Shown one piece after another: positions 21,601 through 33,539 of a DNA stretch of 64,000 nucleotides. The stretch covers positions 38,528,513-38,592,512 of the forward strand of contig CAMGYJ010000011.1 of NCBI GenBank assembly GCA_946122785.1. Reading direction: 5' to 3'. Position 1 is the first letter of the stretch. Every line of letters starts with the position of its first letter. Both the position numbers and the translations under genes were made by a program. The notes below the pieces were generated by a model. It worked only from the letters and a program-made list of their open reading frames with translations, searched no databases and was not told the origin of the DNA. The stretch is from Linum tenue. Its lineage: Eukaryota; Streptophyta; Magnoliopsida; Malpighiales; Linaceae.

Positions 21601-24600
21601 CTTAATCGTTTGCTTGTCCCCAAGCAAACCTAACTCAAACTAGTGCAACTTGCAACACCCTCACAACGATATGCATTATAGATATTTGGCAGAGGGTCAA
21701 CTAGCAACTTTCATGGTCAACCAGAGGCAAGAAATCCAACCTCCACCTCTATGTTAAACACAAGCTTGAATTGAGATCTTGTCGACTAAAGAGGTCTAGA
21801 CACTTCACATGTGCATGAATGGACTCTAAAAAATGGGTTGAAAGTAATGAAATTAATGGCGGTGCTCATACTTTAAAGGTCTCGAACTTCGAGTACAACT
21901 TTACATTGTCAAGCAGGACATCACACCTTCATTTTTGCAAAACAAGGGCTCAATCTCAATGGCAAGAGCGGAAGCGACATTCACTTCCCTTTTCAAGCCT
22001 CATGTGGGTAAAATGATGGCTGGGAGGACAGAATGGTGTAGGAAAGTGAAGCATTTCAGATGGTAAATCCGGACCTCTCAAGCACTAATTCCCAGCCTGA
22101 ACTCCCATCTCATCAAAAGACGAGTTACCACACATGTGAGATATTTAGAAGCCAGGTCTGATAAGATCCCGAGCTCGTGAAAGCTTAGGTTCCTTTGATC
22201 AAATTCGCACAGTCACGATCTTAATAGGGTTTTTTGACATTTTCTCTCAACAACTCAAAAAGTAAAGGATAGGGCGGAATTGACGTGCAATCTCAAAAAG
22301 AAATCGGGAGAAGGCTCGAACAATATTAGGGTAGAAGCTCGACCATAATAAATAAGAATACTCAATTGATACAGAGCCAACTCTCAACGCGATTGGAATC
22401 CACCAACGACAAGAGCAAAATTCACAGGCAAAGGCTCAATGACCAAAAGGATTTTTCAAATAATCAATGTCTAATCTCAAAATTTGAGTTTACAATCCTT
22501 TAAATAGGTCTGAAAAAATAAACATAATCAAAAAACTGAAAAGGAAAATGAATCCTAAACCAAAAAGGTAACAAAACTCGTCCAATCCCGATCCCCAGTC
22601 AGGGATTATTTCCAACTGGTCGGGGGTGCTACTGATGACATTCCTCGGTCTCCCCTATAATTCCCCGGTGGGGAATTGAATAATGCCGACCGGGGAAATG
22701 GAATCACATCAGTGTGTCTTGACTTGAGCAGAAGAAGCATCTTCTCAATCACGTCCCTTGAAGAGGATAGGTGTTGTAGGTAATATGAAAGGTAGTAGGT
22801 GGAGGTTGGACGCTATAAAGTTATCCAAAATTTCCTCAAACACATCCTCAAAGGTACTTCGATCCAAAAGAAAAGCCCTTTCCTAGCTTAACTTCACCAC
22901 TATGACTGGTTGCCAATCATGTGAAACACTTTTCAAAACATTTTCAAAACTGGAGCACGTTTGCAAAAACTTTTTCAATTCCAAAATGGGAGAGAGTCCA
23001 ACACACATGTCCTAAACTTGATAGCAAACAATATCATCAAATCCAAGAGGAAATGGAAACAAAACCCATCATGTACTAACATCCTCCATAGTGCTACACT
23101 ATCCTCCCTAGAATGCACACCATCACGACATTCAAAAATTCAAAGCACAATGAGTAGGAATCATGCATGGGACAATGTGTGCTACCCCTAAAATTTTATA
23201 ATTTGAGCTTACAAATTAGGTTACAAAACACTCCCAATGTTATCCAACAATCATTCATTCATCCACATGCGCTTGGCCCTCAAATTTTTGAAATTTGTGT
23301 AATAATCAAGGCTCCAATGCATTCATAAGATAGGTCATATCATTCATTGACACATGTGTTTCAAGCCCTCAAAATTTTGAAATTTTGGAATAAAAAACTA
23401 GGCTCCAATGGCACTCACATTCACACTATTCATTCACACACACAAGCATAATGAACACCCCCACACTTAAGCACGACATTGTCTTCAATGGAGGAAAGAT
23501 AAGCAGGGTAGAATGAATTTACCATATCAAGTGTGAACAATGATGCATGGGACAAGAGGATGCGTGAGATCCGAAGAGCAAGCCAACCTCCAAAAATGCT
23601 GCAAGCCCATGAAGGTCAAATAATCGACTTGAAAACCAAAGCAAAGTGAAAGAAAGTGCAAATCGAAGTGGTTGGGTTGCCTCCCAACAAGAGCTTCTTT
23701 CACGTCATGAGCCAGATGTTGATGATCAAGATTCGGTCCACCTCAAAACCTCCTTGAAGTTGATGTTCTGGTCAGTGATATGGAGGCGCAAGTTAGGAGC
23801 AAATGATGTGTTAAATGATGATGGCTCGTGAACTTGGTGATATTTGAAGCTACACCCACGAGACCTGTTTTCTTTCCTTCTTCATTCTTCTCTTTGCCCC
23901 ATACCATGTAGGACATCATGGATTAACCACAATCGTATTCACAAAGAGGGATCGAGGATGGTTTGGCCTTGACTTGGCAAAAATTCACAAATGAGGTCCT
24001 TCTCGATAAGTTCATCAAAGTCGGGTGCAAAGCTTTGGTAGCATGTGTAAAACCTGTGGAAGCTTCTTCGACACTAACTTCGTCCTCATCTTAGACACTA
24101 TTTGCATCGTCAACCTCTCTCTTCTTGCAAGATTTTGTTCCTCCCCTTCAGAACAATCAAGATCTTCCTCTTCTTTGATGCTCACTTCCTCCTCCTTGAC
24201 CCCTTGTCTCAACCTTTCTCACTCTTCCTCAAGCACATGTCGGATAACAAGTTGGGAAGCAATATCTTCAATATGGTCATCTTGATCTGCCACCTTTGAG
24301 AATTGGTCTTCAAAGTTGGACTTCAGATGGGGAAAGGTATGAGAATATTCAATGAGACACTCTTGGTCATCCTCACCACATGAGCTTTTTGGGGTGAGTT
24401 CCTCTTGCTCCACACGGTCATCATTGATGCCTCTTCAACCTCCTTTTTCACTTAGAATGGTAAGAGGCGAAGGCGTACATAAGTATGTGGAACCTTCTCT
24501 TGTAGCGGTAAATTGGGAGGAGGGAGGGTTTAGTATTCCACGTTGGAGCTTGTGCTTTCAAAGTTATACATGACAAGCTCCAAAGAGTTTCTTGCCATGA

Positions 24601-24609
24601 AGGTCTCCA

Positions 24610-25311
24610 TTGTTATCTCCAACTAGATCTAGGGTTCTTCAACCTAAGTGAAGAGGAATAATTCATAGAGAGAAGATGAGAGAGAATACGATAGGCTCTA
24701 AGATCATCAATCTTCATCTTCTAGGGAAGATCTTCAAGCTCCAAGGGGTTGGACACCTCATGAATAGCTCTAAGAACCCTCCTTGGCCACTCTCTCTCTA
24801 GAATCGCCCCTTGGCTATTTTTGGTTGAAAAAACTCAGCTCTACCATCAAATATGATTTCTTCTCCTTTATACAGCCAACAGTGCAAAGTTCACGGTTGC
24901 TCATCATGGATGTGAACTACATCGAAACCATGATGTTGACTGGATGCGTGCCTTTTCAATAATAAACTTTATCGTCTGAGTGAAATCTTCACGTGCTTAG
25001 ACCATGAAGTTTGCAACTGCCCGTGAGCCGTCCTACTCCTCTTGGGTCCTCTGTGATGTTTAAGCTTTGGCTGCATATATCACGCCATGGCCATGAAGAA
25101 ATTCTCTGACCCATGAAGTTTGACGTTTTCACCACTTCGTTCCGTTTTGGCTCCCTTTTGTCCGACTTTTGATCCTTTCGCCAATTTCACCTGCTAGATC
25201 CCAAAACACAGTCAAATAAGCAAATCTAGCGTAAAATAGACAGAGAAGAACGTTCACCAAGTCAATCAATCAAGACATGAAGGGAAAACATGTATAATTA
25301 AGCGCCAATCA
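24610..25311 (-). repeat. 5' LTR of the Gypsy-like element
   Basis: Minus-strand sequence from 25311 leftward includes a TATA-like CTGTATAAAGGAG at about 24868-24880 and ends somewhere near 24610; the inner border is approximate. Its outer ~170 bp match the 3' LTR copy at 21430-21588. Confidence 0.45.
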
Positions 25312-27285
25312 GTAATAAATACGAACATGCAATGTTTTTTAGTTGCTTGAAAAACTCAATTTCATCACATACCACAATTAAGATTTTTTTATCGTGAAGC
25401 CAAGATTGATTCCCATATTGATAAGGGATCCAACTTACAGAACAAGGCAATGTATTAAGAAATGTTCAATGAAGAAGACCGAATGACCATTACTAACATA
25501 CCTCTTCCAAATCCCCTATGGGAGGAAGAAAGGGTTTGAAACAAAACTAAAAATAGTGTGTTTTTACTATAAGTTAAGACAACATATGAAAATAATTTCG
25601 GAAGCCAAAACACAAATATTTAGAGGATTCATAAGGTTCAGGATATGATGCTAACACTAGCACCATGCTAACATAAAACATTAAGGGTATTTTGCTAAAC
25701 CCTCATCACTTACAAATACAAAGCATATGTACGAGTGTTGTACGACCAGTTCTTTGGACTCTCTCTCTCTCTCTGTCTTCATGTGAGGGAGATTGAAAGG
25801 AAGAGAAAAATGGAGGTACTTTTAAGGTGGGAAAGATGATGTGAGAGGAAGCTTTATTTCTTTGTCTGGCGGCTACTCCCTTTCCAGCTCCACATGTCTG
25901 TGTTTCATTCCTACTCACCTTTCCCTCATCTTTGTCTCCACTATAAAATACATCAATCCTACTACTAAACCGCTCCTATGAGTCCAACACATCGCCATTC
26001 AATGACAAAGGCATTTACAATCATGGTTCCGTCGTCGTTTTCGACCGCTAAATCGGCTCCTCTCGAAAGTAGGAGGCAACTACAGACGATGATGCAGTGC
26101 GGAAAGCCTGCACATAAAGTGTGGGCTGTTGGGAATTTCAGTCACTTTGGAGAAGTGGTTACAAAGGATTTTGAGTTATTAAAGAATTGAATATGGAAGG
26201 AGATTGACTAGATGAATGAGGTGTTTTGGATTCCGCAAGTGACCAAGGCGGTGGCTAACGTTGTGTGGATGTCTCATTTTTCTGATCTGCTTCACTGTGG
26301 TTCGCTTTATCAGTTTTCTGTCTTGGTTCATGAAACTTGTGATCTACTTTGAATTTTCTGATTTGTTTTATGAGTTTTGTGGTGTGATTAGCTTATGTTC
26401 TAAAATACTGTTTTTGTGGTGTGGTTTGTCTTATTTCTAGACTACTTTGTGATGCTTATGGTCTACGTGCGTGCTCTTTTTATATTTTTTTTAAAAAATG
26501 ACAATTGTGCCTGCAAAAAGTCAGCAAAAAGGAAATTTCCTTTTGGCTGGAGCTAATGATAGCACCATGCTAACACATACAAATTCGATGTTGACCTCGG
26601 TCACTATAACAATCTCGTGGATGTTTGCTTTTGACGAAATTTGTGGATTCGAATCCCTATTAGTATAATTAATTGGCCAGTTTACTTAAGGGGTTTACTC
26701 AAATGAAGGCGGGTCTACCGTAAGGTTCCTTCCCCCTTCTCCGCCTTTTTTTCCTCCATACGATGATTAGTTGATACTTGATAGCTACTCGAGTTATCTT
26801 TATCCATCCGCCGGGGCTTGGTTCTGCGGGGTGTCAGAGAATAGTGCTTTAGCCAGCACAATAGAGGGGTCGCTCTTCACATCTTCTGATTGGCGTCCGT
26901 GTCAACTGTATCGTTTCCCTATCTACTTACTTCAAGCATCCCAAAAAATTACGACATATGTCTTATGTCCCTCAATATCCTCTGGATGCCTTGGATTTGT
27001 GGATTGACCACGACTGGCACCATCTGAAACCAATGAGTCTTCATCTCCATGGGCAAGGGTTTGAGATTATAGAAAAAGAAAACATAGATAGCAAGCTCTC
27101 TGGAGGGAGGTTTAGGGTGGATTATCTCTTCATTCTTCAATAAGGCTCCTTCAACTCTTCACTGGAGTCGTCGGCTAATTAACCAGATGTCATCGCAGTT
27201 TCGTAGATAAAGATTGAAATCCTTGGGAAGAGAAGGAGAAATGCTCTCACTTTCCCATGCATGATGAGGTAAACATCATTTGCAG
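25312..27285. other. Intergenic DNA with no supported gene
   Basis: Contains a short CT/GA tract near 25760 and two related phrases (TAGCACCATGCTAACA at ~25650 and ~26560) that may be ends of an old element. A possible frame at 26958-27140 matches no family I recognise. Confidence 0.4.
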
Positions 27286-28020
27286 TGCAGTCAAAATCGC
27301 GCATTAAAACGTAAAAACTTACGTTTTTACGTATCCAGGCCACCAAAACGTTTCAGTTTCTACCTAAAGTCACTTAGTCAAAAAAACTGGTAAAAACATG
27401 GGTAAAATCGATAAAATCGCGATTCTGAAGTGTTTTTATACGATTTTGATCATTTCATAAAAATGTGCTAATTGGCCCAAAATGATGTAATTTTGGAGAC
27501 ATATCATCAAAGAATAAAAAAAGGAAAACATGATTCATCACTCGTTCTACAACTAGTGTCGAGATAGGGGGCTTCACATTAGGTTGAAAAGACACCTAAT
27601 GGTATTCTCAACAGCCGCTGACCTTCTATCAATCTTCTCCCTTAATCTTCACCTGTGGCTCTTACCTGGGTTACGATAAAAGTTTATGGGTAATTGATCT
27701 TATGTAATTATGTAAACTCAAACCTGCTTATGAGAATTTGGATTCTCAAGCTCGTTTACGGGTTACGATCTACTTTTAAGAGCTTATTATTAAGATGTTA
27801 TCAGTTTTTTCTACTTTTGAGTCAACACAAATTAGTTTATGTGTTAGATATTACATTTTAATTATGAATTTCATGTAGTTATTCTCTTATCTAAAATCTA
27901 CACACTCACATTTTACATACTATATGTTGTACTTAACATATTTTAGCTATTTTAGAGGGTGCGTCAAAAACATACGCTTTTACGCTTTGATTCTACGTTT
28001 TACGATTTTACCTATTTCCC
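27286..28020. mobile_element. Possible hAT-like element at the Copia 2 left end
   Basis: It starts CAGTGCAGTCAAAATCGCG and is rich in TTTTACG/CGTAAAA motifs at both ends (27300-27430 and 27970-28015), a pattern seen in hAT MITEs. The right terminus lacks the matching inverted repeat and no TSD is visible. It separates truncated Copia 2 coding sequence from unrelated DNA. Confidence 0.3.
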
Positions 28021-28280
28021 GTAGTCAGGACAATCTCGATATTCATGCTAGTGATCCGTCCACTGCTTTTGCTGTTCAGGGAGGGAAACCTCAGTTTCAG
28101 CGTACTGCGAAGGGGGAGATCATCTATCATCATTGTAAGGAACCAGGTCATATTCAGTATCACTGTAAGAAGCGGAATGTATGCAATTACTGCAAGCAGG
28201 ATGGACAGGTGATTGCTGAGTGCCCCAAGAAACGTAACATGTGCAACTATTGCAAACATGAGGGTCACGTCATTGTTGAC

Positions 28281-28458
28281 TGCCCTATGCTTGCTCGTCA
28301 TGGTGGTGGTCATGGAGGAGGGGTAGCGCGTGGTAGTTCTTATCCTAGGGCCACGTATGCGACAATGGATGCCCTACGCTTGCTCGTCATGGTGGTGGTC
28401 GTGGAGGAAGGGTAGCGCGTGGTAGTTCTTATCCTGGGGCCACGTATGCGACAATGGC
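28281..28458 (+). repeat. 89-bp tandem duplication in Copia 2 gag
   Basis: Units 28281-28369 and 28370-28458 differ at only a few positions. 89 is not a multiple of three, which accounts for the frame change between the zinc-knuckle and protease regions. Confidence 0.85.
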
Positions 28459-29857
28459 GACTGTGGCTGAGCCTGGTGCTTCGTCTGATACTTCTCTGAC
28501 ATTGGCTGATGTCCGGCGTCTCGTGCATGAAGCATTGAAGGATGTTTTACCCTCCGCACTCACTTCTGATTTTGCGACTGGTACGGTTTATTCTAATACT
28601 CCTTGGCATATTGACTCGGCTGCATATAATCATATGACCGGTTCTAGTCAATCATTTCGTACTCTACATTCCTGTGTTCCTCGTCTTGATTTACAAGCTT
28701 CAAATGGGTTACTTATGTCCATCGAGGGTGTGGGTCACATAGTTCGGCCTTCGATCTCTCTCCCGATACTCTCTATGTTCCTAAGCTCGTGGCCAATCTT
28801 GTCTCTGTGGGTCAGCTAGCTGAGGATGGTTGTCGGATTACATTTGATCATACTGGATGTGTTGTGCAGGACACGAGGACGGGGCAGGAGATCGGGAGAG
28901 ACACTAAGAAGGGCCAAACATTTCTGTTGGACTCGTATTCTCGATCCGGGCTACTAGAGGTGCGGCAGCATGCTGGGCTGTTGGACCTTGGTGCCGGGCA
29001 GCACAAGGCTAATGGGGATAGTGTGTTTTCTAGAGATATTTTAGTTTCTTCAGTGAAATTATCTGGCTGGGATTTATGGCATTTTCGTTTGGGTCATCCC
29101 AACTCTGTGCGACTTCGTACTATGTTTCAGAATAAATGGTTATCTTGTACTATTTTCAGTGATCAAATTCATGAATGCGTTTATTGTTTGCAAGCTAAAA
29201 TGACGCAGAATTCTTTTACTTCCAGCATTACTGATTATTATGAACCATTTGATCTTGTGTACACGGATTTGTGGGGACCATCACCTGTGATCTGGTTTGG
29301 GGTATCGATATTTTGTGCTTTTTGTGGATCATGCTACACGTTTTACTTGGGTGTTTTTTCTGCGACCGAAATCCGAGTTATTATCGGTTGCACAAGATTT
29401 TCTAGCTATGGTTTCCACTCAGTTCAATCAGACAGTTAAGATACTTCGATCTGATCTTGTAGGGGAATACACTTCCAATTCCTTACACAATCTCCTGCCT
29501 GAGAGAGGTATTGTTTCTCAACATGCCTGCACGGGTATAGCAAAGCAGAACGGTTTGGTGGAGAGGAAGAATTGGCATGTACTTGAGCTGACTCGAGCTC
29601 TTTTGTTTCACTCACTAGTTCCTCGATTTTTTGGGTTGAGGCCATTCACACTACGGTTTACTTGATTAATCGCCAGATTACCCCGATTCTGCAGCAGCGC
29701 AGTTCATATCAAGCTTTATACTCTCGTCTCCCATATTATGGTTGGTTGCGGGTTTTTGGGGGTGTGTGTGTGTAACGTTCTGCTTACTCAACGAGATATG
29801 AATAAACTCACTCCTAAATCTATTAAGTGTGTTTTCCTGGTCTATTTGGATACACAG

Positions 29858-30666
29858 GGGTCCAGATACGATAACAACACCCTTAGTGTTGTTATAGTAA
29901 AAACAAGGGTAAAATAGAGAACTCACTTAAAGTGATAAACTAGAAATTAAAATAAAATAAACAAAGACCCCAACCCTTCCAGATCTCTCTTCTTCTTTAT
30001 CCCTTCTCTTCCTCTTACTTTCGGCGCCGAAGCCGATTCAAACTTGTCTGCATCCACTTTTTCGTCGGTGCCGATTCAAAAGCTTCTTCTTTCAGGAATC
30101 CTCGTAAGCAGCAGAGATTTGCGACCACCAGCGTCGACGGCGGCATGACGAGTTCGTCGAGGGGAACATGTCGTCCAATGGCGTCGCCCAAACTCTGACT
30201 CTCCCATGTTGTCCGGCCGCGAGAACTCCAGATCTGGCGCTTTCAATCGCGGGGACAGAGCAGGAAACATAGACCATAACATCCGGTGACCGTTGACTGT
30301 TGACCAAACTCCGATGACCTTCAGTGAGCAGATTTCGGCGTCGATAGGCATACTCCAGCCCCGATGTCTAGATTCCGACGCCGGTAAGCATATTCCGACG
30401 CCGATGAGCATATTTCGGCGACAGTGGCATATTCCGGTGACCGGCGACCGAATTCCGGCGACCAAAATTTTGTTCAGGAAAATTTTTTTTATTATTTTTT
30501 TTATTATTTAAACATATTTTTCATAATGACAATTATACCCCTGCTTTGACTTTACACTAGGTCAACTCAACTAATAAAAAGCCATCACAACCCTAGCTTC
30601 ATATTGGTTGGAGACTAGTGTTGTTACAATAACAACATATATGGTGTTGTCACCATATCCGGTCCC
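29858..30666. mobile_element. 809-bp MULE inside Copia 2
   Basis: Flanked by a perfect 9-bp TSD GATACACAG (29849-29857 and 30667-30675) that interrupts the conserved LGY-DTQK region of the Copia frame. The inverted ends are GGGTCCAGATACGATAACAA and, from the right, GGGACCGGATATGGTGACAA. The interior 30050-30470 is GC-rich, with repeated ATTCCGACGCCG-type motifs and a minus-strand frame at 30076-30465 that I cannot assign. It may carry captured host DNA. Confidence 0.8.
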
Positions 30667-32620
30667 GATACACAGAAAGATTATGTGTGTTATGATGTTA
30701 ATGCACGCCGAATTCGGGTATCTTATCATGTAGTGTTTCTTGAACACATGTTGTACTTTGGAGCTTCTATTTCATAGCTTTCCACACTACCATATTTGGA
30801 TTTTTTGAAGTTGCCTGAGCTGTCCATTCCGACTTCCATTGATGATCCACCACACGAAGATTCCTCTTCTGCCTCTTCCTCGAGCTCCTCCACCTCCGTA
30901 CTCTCCTCCTCTGCTGATTCATCTCTTTCCTCGCCTTCCTCTCCTGGTACAAGTGGTTCCTCTTCATCTCGCACAGGCAGCAGATCATCTCACATGAGCA
31001 GCAATGAAGACTCCACTTCCTTTCATGCCTCCCTTCAAAATGTGGAAGCCGAAGTTCCCCTGCTGCGGCGCTCCACTTGAGCAACTCGAGGTCAGCCTCC
31101 TCTTTGGCACTCTGACTTTATTAACTTTTCCACCCCGACTGTCTTTGTTCCAGCAACTTATAAGCAAGTCAAATGGCATGCTGAATGGGATAATGCCATG
31201 AATGTTGAAACGGAAGCACTCGAAGCCGCACATACATGGGATTTGGTTCCCCGCTCTCCTGAGTTCTCAGTTATTGGACGTTGGTGTTAAAATGAATCTC
31301 GATTGAACGGTGGAACATTTTAAAGCTTGGTTAGTGGCGCAAGGATTTCGACAAGAGTATGGTATTGACTATGCCGAGACCTTTGCGCCGGTAGCCAAAA
31401 TGCAGACGGTTAGGAGTCTCTTAGCTGCCGCAGCTATGAAGAATTGGTCGTTGGTTGAGTTGGATGTGAAAAATGCCTTTCTTCGTGGTGATCTCAAGGA
31501 GGTTATATACATGGAGCTTCCTCCTGGGTATACAAAGGGTGATAGTTCTATGGTGTGTAGGCTTCGTCGATACTTATATGGCCTGAAACAGGCACCACGG
31601 GCGTGGTTCGAAAAATTTTATGCTACTGTTATTCAGGTTAGTTTTGTGCAGAGTGATAGTGATCCCTCCCTCTTCCTACGTTCTTCTACTCGCGGCCTCA
31701 CAGTTCTCCTGATCTATGTTGACGATATGGTGATTAGTGGAGATGATGTCGAGGGCATTCAGGATATAACTCAGACTCTAAGATCTGCGTTTAATTTAAA
31801 GGAATTAGGTGATCTTTGTTATTTTTTAGGACTTGATGTAGTGGCACAGATGGATGATTGCGCTCCTTGCGCTACTCCCATGGAACAAAATCTCAAGCTT
31901 CGACAGGGGGATGGTGATTTATTGTCTAATGGCTCGCTATATCGCAGTATAGTAGGAAGCTTGATTTACTTGACTCACACACGCCCGAATATTTCATATG
32001 TTGTACAGGTTGTGAGTCATTTTATGTTTGCATCGCGTACTACTCACTCGACTGCAGTCCAGCGTATTCTTCGCTATCCCAACGACAGTCAGGAGGTCGG
32101 CTTGATGTTTCCTGCATGTGGTGAAGCTGTGATGGATGCTTATGCTGATGCAAACTATGCTTGTTGTCTTGATACACGACATTTGACTTCCACGTGGTGT
32201 GCCAAAGTGGGTCACTCTTTCATTTCACGGAGGTGTAAGAAGCAAGATCATGTGTCAAAGTCACCCACAGAGGCAAAATACTGTTCCATGAGCGAGGTTG
32301 CATTAGAGATCACCTGGTTATGTCGATTGTTAGCCGAGTTGGATGTTAATATTACTACTCATGTTCAGTTGTTTGTTGACAACACCAGTGCTATTCGTAT
32401 TGCTACGAACCCGGTCTTACATGATAGGACCAAGCACATAGAGGTTCACGCTCACTATATTCGTCAGCTAGTTATAGAGGGCTATGTGGAGTTATCATAT
32501 ATTACGTCAGAGGATCAAACATCAAATTTGTTGACTAAAGCAGTGTCTTCGTCACGTCATTGGTTTCTAGCACACAAATTGATGTTGCATCAGCACCATC
32601 AATTTGAGGGAGGGCGGTAG

Positions 32621-32813
32621 AAGTTAGGAGTACCTAACTGTAATTAACCTAATTTAGGGTTAATACTCGGCCGAGTTTCTACTGTAAGGTGTACGTAATA
32701 ATAATCAAGAACTCTGCCTTGTGCCATGGACTAGTCTCAACGATCATCGACGAAACCACGTAAATCTTGTGTCGTGATTTATGCTTTTCTTTGATTGATC
32801 AAGAGTTTGACAA
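32621..32813 (+). repeat. 3' LTR of Copia element 2 (approximate)
   Basis: A purine-rich TTTGAGGGAGGGCGG precedes AGAAGTTAGGAGTACC, and sequence through the GATCAAGAGTTTGACA region looks like a Copia LTR. The expected initial TG is not present in clean form, and no 5' LTR exists for comparison, so both ends are estimates. Confidence 0.4.
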
Positions 32814-32859
32814 GTATTAGTGGAGAGCAAGAGATTTTGAGTTAGTGGGACAAACTTAC

Positions 32860-33035
32860 AAAGGGTACCCCCCACCTTTGAAGGTCCTCCCTTTGGGCTA
32901 GGAATCCAGATTGAAAGTCTAGCCGCCAGGCCCACCTACCAAGTAAGTTGTTGCGTTGGCTTGCTTGCTGGGATGAGTCAATAGTAGCAGCAACAACATA
33001 GTCATGGTTGCACTGCTTCTTCCCTGAGCCATCAT
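32860..33035 (-). pseudogene. Plantacyanin (basic blue protein) exon 1, nonsense-mutated
   Basis: The minus strand starts ATGATGGCTCAG. It encodes a hydrophobic signal peptide (MTMLLLLLLTHP), then TTYLVGGPGG, TFNLDS and PKGRTFK. This follows the plantacyanin pattern T-Y-x-VGG-x-GGW-TFN-x-x-x-WPKGK-F. Both expected tryptophans are TAG stops (codons 39 and 46), each explained by one G-to-A change in TGG. The exon ends at 32860 with a GTAAGT donor. The rest of the gene, which would hold the copper ligands, is absent: the Copia 2 LTR begins within about 50 bp. The intact family is small secreted type I copper proteins of the cell wall. Identification is good; the gene is non-functional. Confidence 0.72.
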
Positions 33036-33129
33036 GTTAGCAAAAACCCAGAGATGTAAAATGGGGATTTGTACAATCGTTCTTCGTCCAATCTCTTTGA
33101 GTTCCTCATCATTCCTTGGGGCTTTCAAA

Positions 33130-33539
33130 AAGAAAGCATCAGCTCATGCCTTTGATTCTACCAAATTCTTGGATGGGTTGATTACATCTAACTGCACGCA
33201 CATGTGTTTGTGGTCATCCAAGTTCGCAAAGAGCACAAAGGTAACAAAGTAATAAACCATAGTTTTTTTTATGGCCATCCAACTAGGTAACTAGAATGTA
33301 GATGCAGGGCAGTGAGTTAGCAGCAACCAAACCATAACCATCCATGTGTTCATACAAAACTTTGTTATCCAAGTTCCTTCAGCATAAACATTGTCTTTTG
33401 TTGAGTATTACTGGCGAATTCAAGTGCAACTAAACTAGAGGCTCATCTTTTTTGTTTCTAACCCCCACCTCACTAGTAGCACCGTAAACTGAAACAAAGC
33501 AGTCAAATACTGAATATGAAAAAACCTGTAATGCGGAAG
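33130..33539. other. Flank of the plantacyanin relic
   Basis: Upstream DNA of the minus-strand relic. It would contain its promoter, but no clear TATA box or other feature is identifiable. Confidence 0.35.

Larger units (their letters stand above)
21430..25311 (-). mobile_element. Gypsy-like LTR element lacking recognisable gag-pol
   Basis: Two diverged direct repeats end at 21588 and 25311 (CGAATCA and CCAATCA). They share blocks such as CCAATTTCAC, CCAAAACACA and CACCAAGTCA. On the minus strand a polypurine tract, TGTGGGGGAATT (21589-21600), sits directly before the left repeat, so the element points leftward and the left copy is the truncated 3' LTR. The interior carries GGTTGCCTCCCAACAAGAGC, a phrase typical of untranslated regions in Athila/Tat-type Gypsy elements. 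No reverse transcriptase, integrase or protease could be found in about 3.0 kb of interior, so it is a deleted or non-autonomous element. Confidence 0.55.
28022..32620 (+). pseudogene. Copia element 2, gag-pol relic
   Basis: The 5' part is missing: coding begins in late gag (DNLDIHASDPSTAFAVQ). Two intact CCHC knuckles (CNYCKQDGQVIAEC and CNYCKHEGHVIVDC) follow, and one before them lacks its first Cys. An 89-bp tandem duplication (28281-28458) shifts the frame. The protease motif reads DSAA in place of D-S/T-G-A. GAG-pre-integrase and integrase follow with several frameshifts (YTDLWGP, SDLVGEY, QNGLVERK). An 809-bp MULE interrupts at 29858. The 31310-32620 frame is open: ETFAPVAKMQ, YVDD (31715-31726), then an in-frame loss of about 30 residues after YFLGLDV, and RNase H with degraded motifs (SPTEAKYCSM). 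The domain order is Copia; the element is dead. Confidence 0.88.

Noticed and set aside
26640..26670. GGATTCGAATCCC as the T-arm of a tRNA
   Set aside because: The upstream sequence gives no acceptor stem, D-arm or anticodon arm.
26958..27143. Frame with LHLHGQGFEIIE as a multicopper oxidase fragment
   Set aside because: Only a short HLHG resemblance; the other copper-binding blocks and correct spacing are absent.
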